From contig NZ_MAUE01000005.1 in assembly GCF_001702265.1 (NCBI RefSeq), forward strand, positions 1 to 64,000: a stretch of 64,000 nucleotides of DNA. The letters are read 5' to 3'. Of the stretch, positions 35,417 to 45,365 are shown one piece after another (the first letter of the stretch is position 1; each line of letters begins with the position of its first letter). This DNA is from Pseudomonas aylmerensis (GTDB taxonomy: Bacteria; Pseudomonadota; Gammaproteobacteria; Pseudomonadales; Pseudomonadaceae). The notes under the pieces are model-generated. The model was not told the DNA's origin and made no database searches. It saw nothing but the letters and a program-made list of their open reading frames with translations. Position numbers and translations under genes: made by a program.

Positions 35417-36226
35417 TCAGCGCCCGAGCATCTTCACCCAGCGCGAGGGCGGCATGCCGTAGGTGCTGCGAAATTGTCGGGTCATATGGCTCTGGTCGGT
35501 GAACCCGGCGGTCAACGCCGCGTCCACCAATGACTGGCCCTGGGCCAACAGGCTGCGCACCAGATCCAGGCGGCGCATGGTCAGGTAGCGATACGGGCTG
35601 GTGGCGAACAACAGGCGAAAATCCCGCGATAACGCCCAGCGGTCGCGACCGGCGTGCTCGGCGATTTCATCCAGGGTGATGCTGCGGCCCAGCGCGCTGT
35701 GGATAAACTCCCGCGCGCGCTCGGCGGCCACGTAATCGAACGTCTTGCGACTGGCAATCGCGCCTGAGGCATTGCTCAGGGCCTGCGCCAGGTCGAACAT
35801 CGCGTCCTGTTCCTGCAGCGGGTCGATCGGGCAGTCCAGGCTTTGCAGCAGCACTTCACTGGCACGGTGCAGCCATGGGTCGCTGGACAATCCGCCAGGA
35901 ATGAACGGCAACGGCTTGCCGCCGATGATCTGCTGGATCAGCGCCGGTTCCACATAGATCATCCGATACTTGAAGCCTTCCTCGCTGCCGGCGCGCCCGT
36001 CGTGGGTTTCATCGGGGTGAATCACCATGGTTGTGCCGGGCATGCTGTGGGTCATGCCGCCGCGGTAGTGAAAGCTCTGCACACCGAACAGCGTGCGTCC
36101 GATGGCATAGGTGTCATGGCGATGCGGGTCGAAGGCGAAGCCGGCAAAGTACGCCTCGATACGGTCCAGGCCGCTGGCGTGCGGCGCGCGGTGCAGCCAG
36201 TCGAGGATAGGAGTCGGTTTGCCCAT
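35417..36226 (-). CDS. AraC-family regulator
   Basis: A 269-aa regulator with an N-terminal cupin sensor (HRHDTYAIGRTLFGVQSFHYRG with a later HPDETHDGRAG) and a C-terminal double helix-turn-helix (SITLDEIAEHAGRDRWALSR and TDQSHMTRQFRSTYGMPP). It is divergent from the LysE-type exporter gene with 139 bases between and probably controls it. Relatives often respond to amino acids or aldehydes; inducer unknown. Confidence 0.92.
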   Translation of the reverse strand: MGKPTPILDWLHRAPHASGLDRIEAYFAGFAFDPHRHDTYAIGRTLFGVQSFHYRGGMTHSMPGTTMVIHPDETHDGRAGSEEGFKYRMIYVEPALIQQIIGGKPLPFIPGGLSSDPWLHRASEVLLQSLDCPIDPLQEQDAMFDLAQALSNASGAIASRKTFDYVAAERAREFIHSALGRSITLDEIAEHAGRDRWALSRDFRLLFATSPYRYLTMRRLDLVRSLLAQGQSLVDAALTAGFTDQSHMTRQFRSTYGMPPSRWVKMLGR

Positions 36227-36365
36227 GATGGCTTGTCACAAAAAAGGGATGGAAACACGTTAACCCAGTCTGCATTCCTTGTCTGCCGGGGTCTTGTACG
36301 ATTGTGCAGGTGCCGGGCGAGGCCTATGATCCTGGCTCGTGCCTTGCACTGATGGAGCTGCCCCG

Positions 36366-37004
36366 ATGGATTTTTTCGACCCCGCCTATGTGGCGCCGCT
36401 GGTCTCGCTGGCCCTACTGTGGACCGTGGCGGTGGTGACGCCCGGCCCCAACTTCTTCAACACCGCACAGTTGGCCGCCAGCTGTTCGCGTCGTCATGGC
36501 GTGGTGGCATCGGCGGGCGTGGCCACCGGCACGATCATGTGGGGCCTGGCGGGTGGCCTGGGCATCAAGTCATTGTTCACCGCTGCGCCGATGCTGTACC
36601 TGGCGTTCAAGATCATCGGCGGCTGCTACCTGATCTACCTGGGGCTGAAGCTGTTCAAGCGCTCGGCACCGGCCATGGGCCACAACCTGCTGGCAGACGA
36701 ACCCCGGCGCTCGCTGTTTTCCGCCTGGCGCCTGGGCCTGCTGGGCAACCTGTCCAACCCCAAGGCCGCGCTGTTCGTCGCCACCATCTTTGCGTCGACC
36801 ATGCCGCCTTCGCCCTCGCCGATGCTGTTGACCCTGGCGGTGATTACCATGGCCACGTTGTCATTCAGCTGGTATAGCAGCGTGGCCCTGGTGTTTTCCA
36901 GCGAGCGCATGGCCAACCTCTACAGCCGTTCGCGCAAATGGCTGGATCGTTTTGCCGGCGGTTGCTACGTGTTGTTCGGTGCACATCTGGTAGCGAATCG
37001 CTGA
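36366..37004 (+). CDS. LysE/RhtB-family exporter
   Basis: A 212-aa inner-membrane protein with about six hydrophobic segments and the family sequence VTPGPNFFNTAQLAAS (residues 24-39), followed by GNLSNPKAALF. Members export amino acids or homoserine lactones. ATG at 36366 was chosen over an upstream start at 36339. It pairs divergently with the AraC regulator. Confidence 0.91.
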   Translation: MDFFDPAYVAPLVSLALLWTVAVVTPGPNFFNTAQLAASCSRRHGVVASAGVATGTIMWGLAGGLGIKSLFTAAPMLYLAFKIIGGCYLIYLGLKLFKRSAPAMGHNLLADEPRRSLFSAWRLGLLGNLSNPKAALFVATIFASTMPPSPSPMLLTLAVITMATLSFSWYSSVALVFSSERMANLYSRSRKWLDRFAGGCYVLFGAHLVANR

Positions 37005-37048
37005 CCGCCCGTGGTAAGAAGCCTTACTTTCAACAGTGAGGCCGGTTC

Positions 37049-38143
37049 ATGAGCAAGGTGCGCGTAGGTATTATTTTCGGGGGGCGTTCGGCCGAGCACG
37101 AGGTCTCGTTGCAGTCGGCGCGCAACATCGTCGATGCGCTCGACCGCACGCGTTTCGAGCCGGTCCTGATCGGCATCGACAAGGCCGGCCACTGGCACCT
37201 CAACGACACCTCGAACTTCCTGATCAACCAGGAAAACCCCGCCCTCATCGCGCTCAACCAGTCCAACCGCGAACTGGCGGTGGTGCCCGGCAAGGCCAGC
37301 CAGCAAGTGGTGGAAACCTCCGGCAGCGGCCTGCTCGAACACATTGATGTGATCTTCCCCATCGTCCACGGCACCCTCGGCGAAGACGGTTGCCTGCAAG
37401 GCTTGCTGCGCATGGCCGACCTGCCTTTTGTTGGGTCCGACGTGCTCGGCTCGGCGGTGTGCATGGACAAGGACATCAGCAAGCGCCTGCTGCGCGATGC
37501 CGGCATTGCCGTCACCCCGTTCATTACCCTGACCCGTCGCAACGCCGCGCACACCGCATTTGATGCCGCCGTGCGCAAGCTCGGCCTGCCGATGTTCGTC
37601 AAGCCTGCCAACCAGGGTTCCTCGGTGGGCGTGAGCAAGGTCGGCAATGAAGCCGAGTACCACGCCGCCGTCGAGTTGGCGTTGGGGTTTGACGAGAAAG
37701 TCCTGGTGGAGTCGGCCATCCAGGGGCGCGAGATCGAATGCGCCGTGCTCGGCAACGACAACCCCATCGCCAGCGGCTGCGGCGAGATTGTGGTGAGCAA
37801 CGGTTTCTATTCCTACGACAGCAAATACATCGACGCCCAGGCCGCCCAAGTGGTGGTGCCGGCGGAGATCAGCCACGACGCCAGCGAGCGTATCCGCCGC
37901 CTGGCCATCGACGCCTTCGAAGTGTTGGGGTGTGCCGGGTTGGCCCGCGTCGACGTGTTCCTCACTGAAGACGGTGAGGTGCTGATCAACGAAATCAACT
38001 CGCTGCCGGGCTTCACCCGCATCAGCATGTACCCCAAGCTGTGGCAGGCGGCGGGGATGAGCTACAGCGAGTTGGTGAGCCGGTTGATCGAGCTGGCGCT
38101 GGAGCGGCATGCAGCGCGCAAGGGGCTGAAGATCAATCGTTGA
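37049..38143 (+). CDS. ddlA: D-alanine-D-alanine ligase
   Basis: A 364-aa ATP-grasp ligase that joins two D-alanines for peptidoglycan. Motifs seen: [14 protein letters not shown] near the start, [14 protein letters not shown] (about residues 107-120), [15 protein letters not shown] (about 187-201) and [16 protein letters not shown]. Length and the long central loop suit the DdlA-type. GAGG ribosome-binding site precedes the ATG. A second, shorter Ddl gene is expected in the dcw cell-division cluster elsewhere. Confidence 0.95.
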   Translation: MSKVRVGIIFGGRSAEHEVSLQSARNIVDALDRTRFEPVLIGIDKAGHWHLNDTSNFLINQENPALIALNQSNRELAVVPGKASQQVVETSGSGLLEHIDVIFPIVHGTLGEDGCLQGLLRMADLPFVGSDVLGSAVCMDKDISKRLLRDAGIAVTPFITLTRRNAAHTAFDAAVRKLGLPMFVKPANQGSSVGVSKVGNEAEYHAAVELALGFDEKVLVESAIQGREIECAVLGNDNPIASGCGEIVVSNGFYSYDSKYIDAQAAQVVVPAEISHDASERIRRLAIDAFEVLGCAGLARVDVFLTEDGEVLINEINSLPGFTRISMYPKLWQAAGMSYSELVSRLIELALERHAARKGLKINR

Positions 38144-38164
38144 GCGCCGCGGGCTATCAGGTGG

Positions 38165-38905
38165 TCAGGGGCGGCGCGCGATCCACGAATAGATCAAGGT
38201 CTTCGCCTCCTCCGGATGATGTGTCCTTCTGCGGTAGCTGGCAAACGTCGGCGACGTGCAGTAAGTGCACACCTCGCTGACCTCGATCTGCTCGCGCTTG
38301 ACCCCCGCCGCCTGCAGCAACATCAGCGCATACCTGCTCAAGTCAAACCACGCGCTGTCGCCTTGCCTTGCGGCGGGCGGGGCAATTTCGGGTGTCTGCC
38401 GCGGTGCCGGTTGCACACTGCTCCACGGTGCCTGGCGGTGCTGCCACAGGTGCCGTTGCTCCGCCTGGAGCTGGGCGATAAACCCTTCGCTCACCTCATA
38501 ACAACACGGTTTGATCGACGGCCCGATTGCCACCTGCAGTTGATCCGCCGCGATCCCCGCGGCGGCAAAGCGCTGCACCGCGTTGGCGATAATCCCGCGT
38601 TGCAGGCCCTTCCAGCCGCCATGCACTGCCGCTACCTGCTGAGCGTCTTTGGAGGCGAACAGAATGGGCAGGCAGTCGGCGGTGATCACCGCGATGGGCT
38701 GGTGCGTGTGGGTAAACACAGCGTCAGCCTCGATGGTATTGGCCACCTGGCCCGGCTGCCACTCAATCACCGAGGCGCTGTGCACCTGCTTGCAGATGAA
38801 CACCTCGTCCGGGCGCCCCGGGTCATTGATCGCACAGAAACCGTGGTCGACGCCGGCAATGGCGCCGAGATTGTTTGCCTGTTGCAAGGGCTGTTCTCCG
38901 CTCAA
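38165..38905 (-). CDS. pgeF: PgeF/YfiH-family multicopper-like protein
   Basis: A 246-aa protein of the YfiH/LACC1 family, reported as polyphenol oxidase, purine nucleoside phosphorylase or editor of wrongly charged peptidoglycan precursors. Metal-ligand motifs are VDHGF (about residue 19), ITADCLPI (about 93) and VHGGWKG (about 111). The start codon is TTG, 4 bases after the ggt stop, so it is probably co-transcribed with ggt. It could be a paralogue of the one usually found beside clpB/rluD. Confidence 0.85.
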   Translation of the reverse strand: MSGEQPLQQANNLGAIAGVDHGFCAINDPGRPDEVFICKQVHSASVIEWQPGQVANTIEADAVFTHTHQPIAVITADCLPILFASKDAQQVAAVHGGWKGLQRGIIANAVQRFAAAGIAADQLQVAIGPSIKPCCYEVSEGFIAQLQAEQRHLWQHRQAPWSSVQPAPRQTPEIAPPAARQGDSAWFDLSRYALMLLQAAGVKREQIEVSEVCTYCTSPTFASYRRRTHHPEEAKTLIYSWIARRP

Positions 38906-38909
38906 TAAA

Positions 38910-40739
38910 TCAGTCGCCGACCGCTTCGCCTTCGCGCCGAGGGTCGGCGCCGCCGCTCAGCGATACCTTACCCTGGGCGTCGCGCGTGCGGACGATGGCC
39001 TGGATGCCGCTGGTCATGTCGATCTCGCTCAATGCATGGCCCTTGTCCTTCAGCGCTTGTTTCAACGCCGGGCTGAACAGTCCTTGTTCGAGTTCGGTGG
39101 CGCCATTGCGACTGCCGAAATTCGGCAGGCTGATGGCCGCCTGCGGGTCAAGTTTCCAGTCGAGCATCGCCACCAGGGATTTACTCACATACTCAATGAT
39201 CTGTGAGCCGCCGGGCGAGCCGACGGCGGCCAGCAACTCGCCGCTCCTGCGATCAAATACCAGCGTCGGGGCCATGGCCGAGCGTGGGCGTTTGCCCGGC
39301 TCGACACGGTTGGCCACCGGCTGGCCGTGTTCTTCGGGGATAAACGAGAAATCGGTCATCTGGTTGTTGAGCAAAAAGCCCTGGACCATCAGATGGGAAC
39401 CGAACGCCGCCTCGACGGTGGTCGTCATCGACACGGCGCCACCCAGGTCATCCACCGCCACCACTTGCGACGTGGAGATGCGCAGCGGCGAGCGGTCCGG
39501 CGCGTAGGCGACCTGGATGCCGGCAGGCGTGCCGGGTTTGGCGATGCCCATGCTGCGTTCGCCGATCAATGCTGCGCGTTTGGCCAGGTAGTCCGGTGCG
39601 ACAAGACCGGCCACCGGCACCGGTACAAAGTCGGCGTCGGCGACGTACAAACCACGGTCTGCGAAGGCCAGGCGACCCGCCTCGGCAATCAGGTGCACGG
39701 CTTCGGGCGTTGGCTCGAGGCCTGCGGGCGAGGTGCTTTTCACCGGCGTCATGGGTGCGATGGCCAGGCCCGGATCGCGGGCTTCAAGTGCCTGCAATGT
39801 ACCGAGGATTTGCGCGATGGCGATCCCGCCCGATGACGGTGGTGGCATGCCACACACGGTCCACTGTTTGTAGTCGCTGCACAGGGGCGTGCGCTCCTTG
39901 GCGGTATAGCCCTCAAGGTCTGCCACCGACAGGCTGCCGGCATTGCGATTGCCCTGGACCTTGCGCGCGATCTCATCGGCAATCGGCCCGTGGTACAGCG
40001 CGTCCGGGCCCTCCTTGGCGATGCGCTTGAAGACGTTGGCCAGCGCCGGGTTTTTCAACAGCGTACCGGTGGCCTTGGGCGTGCCATCGGCATTCAGAAA
40101 GTACGCGGCCATTTCCGGCGACCGGGGGATATGACGGTCGGCCGCGATCAACGCGTGCAAGCGCGGGGAAATCGCGAAGCCCTGTTCCGACAAGCGGATC
40201 GCCGGCTCGAACAGCTTGGCCCACGGCAGGTGCCCGGTCTTTTTGTGCGCCATCTCCAGTGCCCGCAGTACCCCCGGCGTGCCCACCGAGCGCCCGCCGA
40301 TTTGCGCCGCGGTGAAGGTCATCGGCGTACCGTCCGCTTTCAGGAACAGCCGCTCGGTCGCCCCGGCCGGTGCCGTTTCACGACCGTCATACGCGTGCAC
40401 CTTATCTCCGTCCCACACCATGATGAACGCCCCGCCGCCAATACCCGAGGACTGCGGCTCCACCAGCGTCAGCACTGCCTGCATCGCAATGGCCGCATCG
40501 ATGGCCGAACCACCCTGGCGCAACATCTCCCGCCCGGCTTGCGCCGCCAGCGGGTTGGCGGCTGCCGCCATATGGCGTTCGGCGTGTTGGGGGGTGAGGT
40601 CGGTGCGGTAGCCCGAGCCCAACTCCGGTGCCGGCGGTTGCTCGCTGACGGGGGTGTGACAGGCCGCCAGGACGAGAGCGGCGGCAATCACTGACAGTTG
40701 ACGGCGGGAAATCAAAAACACGCGCTGAACTCCGTTCAT
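38910..40739 (-). CDS. ggt: gamma-glutamyltransferase (lipoprotein-like signal)
   Basis: A 609-aa periplasmic enzyme that cleaves glutathione and other gamma-glutamyl compounds; it self-cleaves to a large and a small subunit. The N-terminal signal ends in ALVLAAC, a lipobox, so it may be membrane-anchored. The substrate region SSGIGGGAFIMVW and the self-processing site SMTTTVEAAFGS are present. ATG at 40739 starts the signal peptide; the longer frame from 40874 adds unrelated residues. Confidence 0.92.
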   Translation of the reverse strand: MNGVQRVFLISRRQLSVIAAALVLAACHTPVSEQPPAPELGSGYRTDLTPQHAERHMAAAANPLAAQAGREMLRQGGSAIDAAIAMQAVLTLVEPQSSGIGGGAFIMVWDGDKVHAYDGRETAPAGATERLFLKADGTPMTFTAAQIGGRSVGTPGVLRALEMAHKKTGHLPWAKLFEPAIRLSEQGFAISPRLHALIAADRHIPRSPEMAAYFLNADGTPKATGTLLKNPALANVFKRIAKEGPDALYHGPIADEIARKVQGNRNAGSLSVADLEGYTAKERTPLCSDYKQWTVCGMPPPSSGGIAIAQILGTLQALEARDPGLAIAPMTPVKSTSPAGLEPTPEAVHLIAEAGRLAFADRGLYVADADFVPVPVAGLVAPDYLAKRAALIGERSMGIAKPGTPAGIQVAYAPDRSPLRISTSQVVAVDDLGGAVSMTTTVEAAFGSHLMVQGFLLNNQMTDFSFIPEEHGQPVANRVEPGKRPRSAMAPTLVFDRRSGELLAAVGSPGGSQIIEYVSKSLVAMLDWKLDPQAAISLPNFGSRNGATELEQGLFSPALKQALKDKGHALSEIDMTSGIQAIVRTRDAQGKVSLSGGADPRREGEAVGD

Positions 40740-40914
40740 TTTGAGAATGATCTGGTTTTCCTGTGGGGGGACTTTACCGCAGCGGTGAGTTGGAGGCGTG
40801 CTGGATTGACTGAAAATTCTGAAGAGCCCGCTCGTTGCCGGTGTGTCACCGGATGTCTTTATCTCGGCCTGCACGAAAGTTGAATGTGTTCCTCAGGAGG
40901 GTGCTGCTGTCGTT

Positions 40915-40943
40915 GGAACCAATGGTTGAAGGTGTTCACTAGG
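40915..40943 (+). promoter_or_regulatory. hrp-box-like promoter of the AvrE-family effector
   Basis: GGAACC (40915-40920) followed after 15-16 bases by TCACTAG. The HrpL consensus is GGAACC-N15/16-CCACNNA; the -35 matches fully and the -10 matches its CAC core only. It is 33-61 bases before the effector ATG. Weaker than the boxes before hrpJ and hrpF. Confidence 0.55.
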
Positions 40944-40975
40944 TAGTTTTCACTCATCCGCTTGAGGCGCTCGTT

Positions 40976-43900
40976 ATGCATCGTGGGTTAGACGGTCTGC
41001 TCAGGCTGCACCAGAGCGTTGTCGAGCGCTCAGTAAGGTCGATTGGAGAAGCGCCGCCAGGCCCGAGCCCGACCTCACTGCCGGAAATGCAGGGGGTTCA
41101 TTATCAAACGCTGAATCCGGCCTCGATGGTGTTCGACGTCAGCATCAAAGGCGGGCAACTCCAGGCTGACAGTACAGCCACAGGCCGCGATGTCGCCCGT
41201 CATCTCAACGCGCCAGGCAAACGCTATACCGCCGATGGCTACTCTGCTGAGCGCGGCAATACGGTGCGTTTCAAAGATGAGCGACAGTACCTGTTTCATA
41301 TTCAGTCCACGCTGGCTGTCGCGGCGGTATTCAAGAGCAGTCTCGCCGATCCGGCCGGCGGTGCAGGCTCGGTAGCGTCCTTGAGTAACCCCGGCCGCGC
41401 GCACCTGGCAAGCGTCAGCGGGATCCACACGACTGTCGAGGGCAAGCAGTTTCGCCTGGATAACGAGCGTCTTTATCGCTTTGAACCGATCACGCTGTCC
41501 TGGCTGCCCGACGCCGATGCACGTGCATACAGCCGCATTGGTTTGACCTGGGAAGGGCAGTTGCTGAAGACACCTCAGGGCTCACTGGACAGCAGTGCGC
41601 AGCGCCAGGGTTCGGTGATATTGAGCCAGGTCCAGGGCGTCTCTGCCCTGCACATTCAGGGCACCGGCGCGCCGGCTGTGCGTCCGTTCGATGAGGCCGG
41701 CGTGCCTGTGCCGCTCGCGCGAATCGGGCTGGCCGGTAGTACCCTGTATGGCGCGACGACTGACGGCGAACTGCTGCGCGCAGATATGCGTCAGGCCAGG
41801 GGCGGCGTGCTGCCGATGGCGCGTCAATCGGTCGAAGCACTGGAGCAGGCGCTGAAGGGCAGTGTCAGAGTCGAAGGTTTCTTTCATGATGATGCAGGGC
41901 AACTCAACGCCCAGGTTCGCGATGCCCGCGAGCAACTGCATAGTTCGCCCTTGAATGAATCAAGCGCATTGCGCCCGCACTGGAACCTCAGTGACGTGTT
42001 GGTCAAGGGCATCGAGAAAGGTCTGCCCTTGCCCAGCCAGCAGGCACTCGCGGCCTCGATCGATCTCGGGCTGCGGGGCAAGGTCGCACTTGATTCAGGC
42101 CGGCTGTTGAGCTGGAACGCGGGTGCACAGCAATGGGATAACGCCCGGCAGCCGGGCGTCGAGCGTCTGGAGCGTGGCCTGGATGGACGTGCCTATGTGC
42201 TGCAAGAGGGGCAACTGAAAGCGGTGGCGATCCAGAAAGTGCGTGATCCGGTTTTCGAGGGCGCCAGCCACGACTTGGCCGCTCTTCCCAAGCCCCGTCC
42301 TCACGTGTCACTTGATGAGGTACTCGCTGGAAAAAGTCAGAGCCCCATCGCCCACTTTGCAGTCGCTGATGGCCGTCATTTCGTAACGGCCAATCAAGAC
42401 AACGAACTCCAGGTTCATCAGGAGGGTGTCGTCACCCCATTACGGCTGTCACCGCCGCTTGCGATAAAAGCACTGGCGCTGGATCACGAAGGGCATCTCT
42501 ACGCGCACAGCCAGGCTGACGAGTTGTTCAGGGTTGATCGCGAGGTTTGGCAAGGCAGCGCCAGGGGGGCGCATCGCTGGACCAGGGTTGAGCTGCCCGA
42601 GGGGCGCCCCTTGGAGTCCTTGCGGATGGGGGCTGACAAGCACTTGGTTGCCGGCTGGGATAAGCAGTTCCATCGATTGGATCGCTCGGGCCCAGAGTCA
42701 ATGAAGGGGGGGCCGTTGCTACCGGTGACAGCGGTACCGTTGCTGGGCGATACATTGGCGAGTGCTCAAATGCGCGCGCAGTTTCCAGGCGGGGCATTGA
42801 CGGCCAGCAGTTATGTGATGGGGCAAACCCGTGAGGGGATTTCGCACAAGCGCAGTTTTTTTCAAGGGATCAAGGCGCACTTTCACCCTTTGGAGTCCCT
42901 CAGCCACACAGGCAAGGATATTCAGCACCGTATCAGCGGCCGTCGCGGGCTGGAGGCCGTCTACGCTGACGATAAGCAACTGCACGAGCGGCTCAAGCCC
43001 CTGTCGAAGAGCAAGCCGGTTGCGGCTGACCTGAGCGCGCGCCTCGTCGCGCTCAGCGTACCCGGCCCGCGCCAGGCGTTGGCCAACCAGATCAGCCAGG
43101 CGTTGGCCCGTGTCGAAGCGAGCAGCCAGGCCAGCGCACGCCTTTTAGGCGATGTGCATGGGCTGGCGTTTGACTCGCGGCCCACACTGAGCCGGACAGT
43201 GGTCAACCCGGAATCGACGCTGCATCAACTGCATCAGGCGTTCATACGGGTCTCACCCTCATCGGAAAAAACCACCGCTGCGCTACTGGCCAATCTCGAG
43301 GGGCAAGACTTGACGTTGCCCCAGTGGAAACCGGAGCGTAAGCGAGACCTCACTCACCCTGGCGCCCTCGTCGAAGGCGACCTGATTCATCACGCCAACA
43401 CGCTGAGGAAACTGACTGATCTGGCGGAGGAACTCGACAGCGTTTCCGGATACAGCCCAAGCGCCCTGAAGCGCATAGAAGGCTCTGTGAGCGCGGTCAT
43501 CAAGGATTTTGACCAGAGCCCGTTGCATCAATTGCCACGTCAGAACGTCGTCAGTTACGCGCAGGCAGAGACCCTCTACGACAACTTCAAATTATTGGCC
43601 AAGGACCTGGGTACACCGGGATCCGCCTTGCATTGGCACCTCTCGACGCTGCTCGGATTGCCCGTCGATGCTTCCCTCAAGGACGCACTGACGCAGCAAG
43701 TGCAACGACTGGAGAGTGGTCAAACCCTTGGCTCCAGCCGCACCCAGGGCAAAAGCCTGGGCTTGATGGTGACGGGGATAAAACCCGTCGCCCCCGTGGA
43801 ATTTTTCCTGGGCGCCTCCAAGTCCCATACCAACGGCGTCAGCATCAGTCGCACGGATAAAGGCACCAGGGTCGAGATCTCGATGGACGACACACGGCGG

Positions 43901-45313
43901 TTGGCCGCTTCGGTGGCTTCAGGGGTGACGGTGGGGCGGGGCACCCAAGCGTACGGACCGGGTTTGAGAGTCGCGGGGGAATTGACGGCAGCGGTTGCGA
44001 AAAACACCGGTTCGAGCATCAGTTTTGACGTGAGGGAGGCGGACTTCGGCAAGTTGATGTCGATCCTCACCCACCCATCGGGTGGTCTCCAAGATTTGCT
44101 GGCGCTGGGAGAGCAGCACGCTGCCGGGCACAGCTCCAAGCTGAGTGGTGACGTTAACCTGGATGGACTCGCGCAGTTGCGTGTGCTCTACAACCCCCAG
44201 GAGAATATTGCCGAGCTGGACTCAGTGATACGCGCAGGTATCGGCGGGCTGGCGAACCTCAATCTTGCGCATGCGGACAAGAGTCAGTCCACGATGCGCA
44301 CGGCGGCGGGCACCAGTCACGCCGAGGGACGCAGCGCACAATGGCTGAGGCAGGGTGGCGTGGGTGCCAACGTTGCGCCTTTGAATGCGCTGGCGTTGGG
44401 CAGGGTTGAAACTGGCGGGCCAGCTGCTGCCGTTTTTGCATTGCCGGAAATATCGGTCATGGTGAAATTTGATCGGAGCCAATCACAGGCATTCAGTTTC
44501 TCTTTCAAGCCGCCACACGCGGTGACTCAATCGCAGATCAATGACCTGCGACGCAGCCTTTCGCGGTATTCGCCGCAATTCAGACAGGACTTGGCCGCTA
44601 CGGAACGGCCGGGGGCCACGACGGATGAACAGTTGGCCAGCTTGCAGGGGTTTCTGGCGACTCATCCGCCCCTGGCGACCAAGGCGGACGCCTACCACGC
44701 GATTGGCCAGTCGTTGGATAAGTTATTGACCCAACGGGACCTGATGAAAAGCGGGCTGCGCCAGCTGGCATCGGTGGAGTCTTCCGTCACACGTGTGGGC
44801 TTGCGGGACAACGGGCAGCATGCCTGGTTGGATGATGTCGCGCCGGCCAACAAAGCGGCCATCGAACAGTGGGCCAGGGACGACCCGCACTTTGCCCAGG
44901 TGCTCGATCAGCTGCAGCATGGGGAGGGCACTTCAGTGCGACTTGGCATGGAGTTGAAGCCGCAGGTGCTGCGCGCGATCGAGCACAGCCACCTTGCGGG
45001 TAAAGGCACCGAGGCGTTGATCAAGCACGCACTCAATGACCGCAACAACCTACGCGTAAAAAGTATGAGCATGAGCTACACCGCCACCCAGTCCCATAGC
45101 ATGTCGCTACCGGCGATGACGAACCTCAGCTTTTCCAGCAGCGCTGCGCTCAGCCACACGCAAAAACACGTCAACGTCGATCTGGAGTACGGCGTGAATC
45201 CGGATAAACCCTTGAAGATGAACCTCAACGATACGTTGAGCCGTTTGCCCCGACACGATCTGACCCTTGATTTGGCCAGCCAGCGCATCAGGACGCCGCA
45301 GGCCGTGAGGTAA
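40976..45313 (+). CDS. ropE: AvrE-family type III effector (RopE-like)
   Basis: A 1445-aa protein of the AvrE/DspE/WtsE family, large effectors injected by Hrp1-type secretion systems that act at plant membranes and are reported to form solute channels. The N-terminal half has repeated beta-rich blocks (such as RFDGHLYAHS-type strands: LALDHEGHLYAHSQ), fitting the known propeller; the C-terminal third is beta-rich and Ser/Thr-rich, as in the barrel-forming part. One WxxxE motif, WTRVE, begins at residue 535. The chain is about 350-400 residues shorter than AvrE or DspE. A hrp-box-like promoter precedes it and the secretion cluster lies 4 kb away. No chaperone gene adjoins. Confidence 0.82.
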   Translation: MHRGLDGLLRLHQSVVERSVRSIGEAPPGPSPTSLPEMQGVHYQTLNPASMVFDVSIKGGQLQADSTATGRDVARHLNAPGKRYTADGYSAERGNTVRFKDERQYLFHIQSTLAVAAVFKSSLADPAGGAGSVASLSNPGRAHLASVSGIHTTVEGKQFRLDNERLYRFEPITLSWLPDADARAYSRIGLTWEGQLLKTPQGSLDSSAQRQGSVILSQVQGVSALHIQGTGAPAVRPFDEAGVPVPLARIGLAGSTLYGATTDGELLRADMRQARGGVLPMARQSVEALEQALKGSVRVEGFFHDDAGQLNAQVRDAREQLHSSPLNESSALRPHWNLSDVLVKGIEKGLPLPSQQALAASIDLGLRGKVALDSGRLLSWNAGAQQWDNARQPGVERLERGLDGRAYVLQEGQLKAVAIQKVRDPVFEGASHDLAALPKPRPHVSLDEVLAGKSQSPIAHFAVADGRHFVTANQDNELQVHQEGVVTPLRLSPPLAIKALALDHEGHLYAHSQADELFRVDREVWQGSARGAHRWTRVELPEGRPLESLRMGADKHLVAGWDKQFHRLDRSGPESMKGGPLLPVTAVPLLGDTLASAQMRAQFPGGALTASSYVMGQTREGISHKRSFFQGIKAHFHPLESLSHTGKDIQHRISGRRGLEAVYADDKQLHERLKPLSKSKPVAADLSARLVALSVPGPRQALANQISQALARVEASSQASARLLGDVHGLAFDSRPTLSRTVVNPESTLHQLHQAFIRVSPSSEKTTAALLANLEGQDLTLPQWKPERKRDLTHPGALVEGDLIHHANTLRKLTDLAEELDSVSGYSPSALKRIEGSVSAVIKDFDQSPLHQLPRQNVVSYAQAETLYDNFKLLAKDLGTPGSALHWHLSTLLGLPVDASLKDALTQQVQRLESGQTLGSSRTQGKSLGLMVTGIKPVAPVEFFLGASKSHTNGVSISRTDKGTRVEISMDDTRRLAASVASGVTVGRGTQAYGPGLRVAGELTAAVAKNTGSSISFDVREADFGKLMSILTHPSGGLQDLLALGEQHAAGHSSKLSGDVNLDGLAQLRVLYNPQENIAELDSVIRAGIGGLANLNLAHADKSQSTMRTAAGTSHAEGRSAQWLRQGGVGANVAPLNALALGRVETGGPAAAVFALPEISVMVKFDRSQSQAFSFSFKPPHAVTQSQINDLRRSLSRYSPQFRQDLAATERPGATTDEQLASLQGFLATHPPLATKADAYHAIGQSLDKLLTQRDLMKSGLRQLASVESSVTRVGLRDNGQHAWLDDVAPANKAAIEQWARDDPHFAQVLDQLQHGEGTSVRLGMELKPQVLRAIEHSHLAGKGTEALIKHALNDRNNLRVKSMSMSYTATQSHSMSLPAMTNLSFSSSAALSHTQKHVNVDLEYGVNPDKPLKMNLNDTLSRLPRHDLTLDLASQRIRTPQAVR

Positions 45314-45365
45314 ACGAGGCGCAAGCCCTCAAGCAATGCCGGCTTGCGCCATGCCCCGTGCTTTT

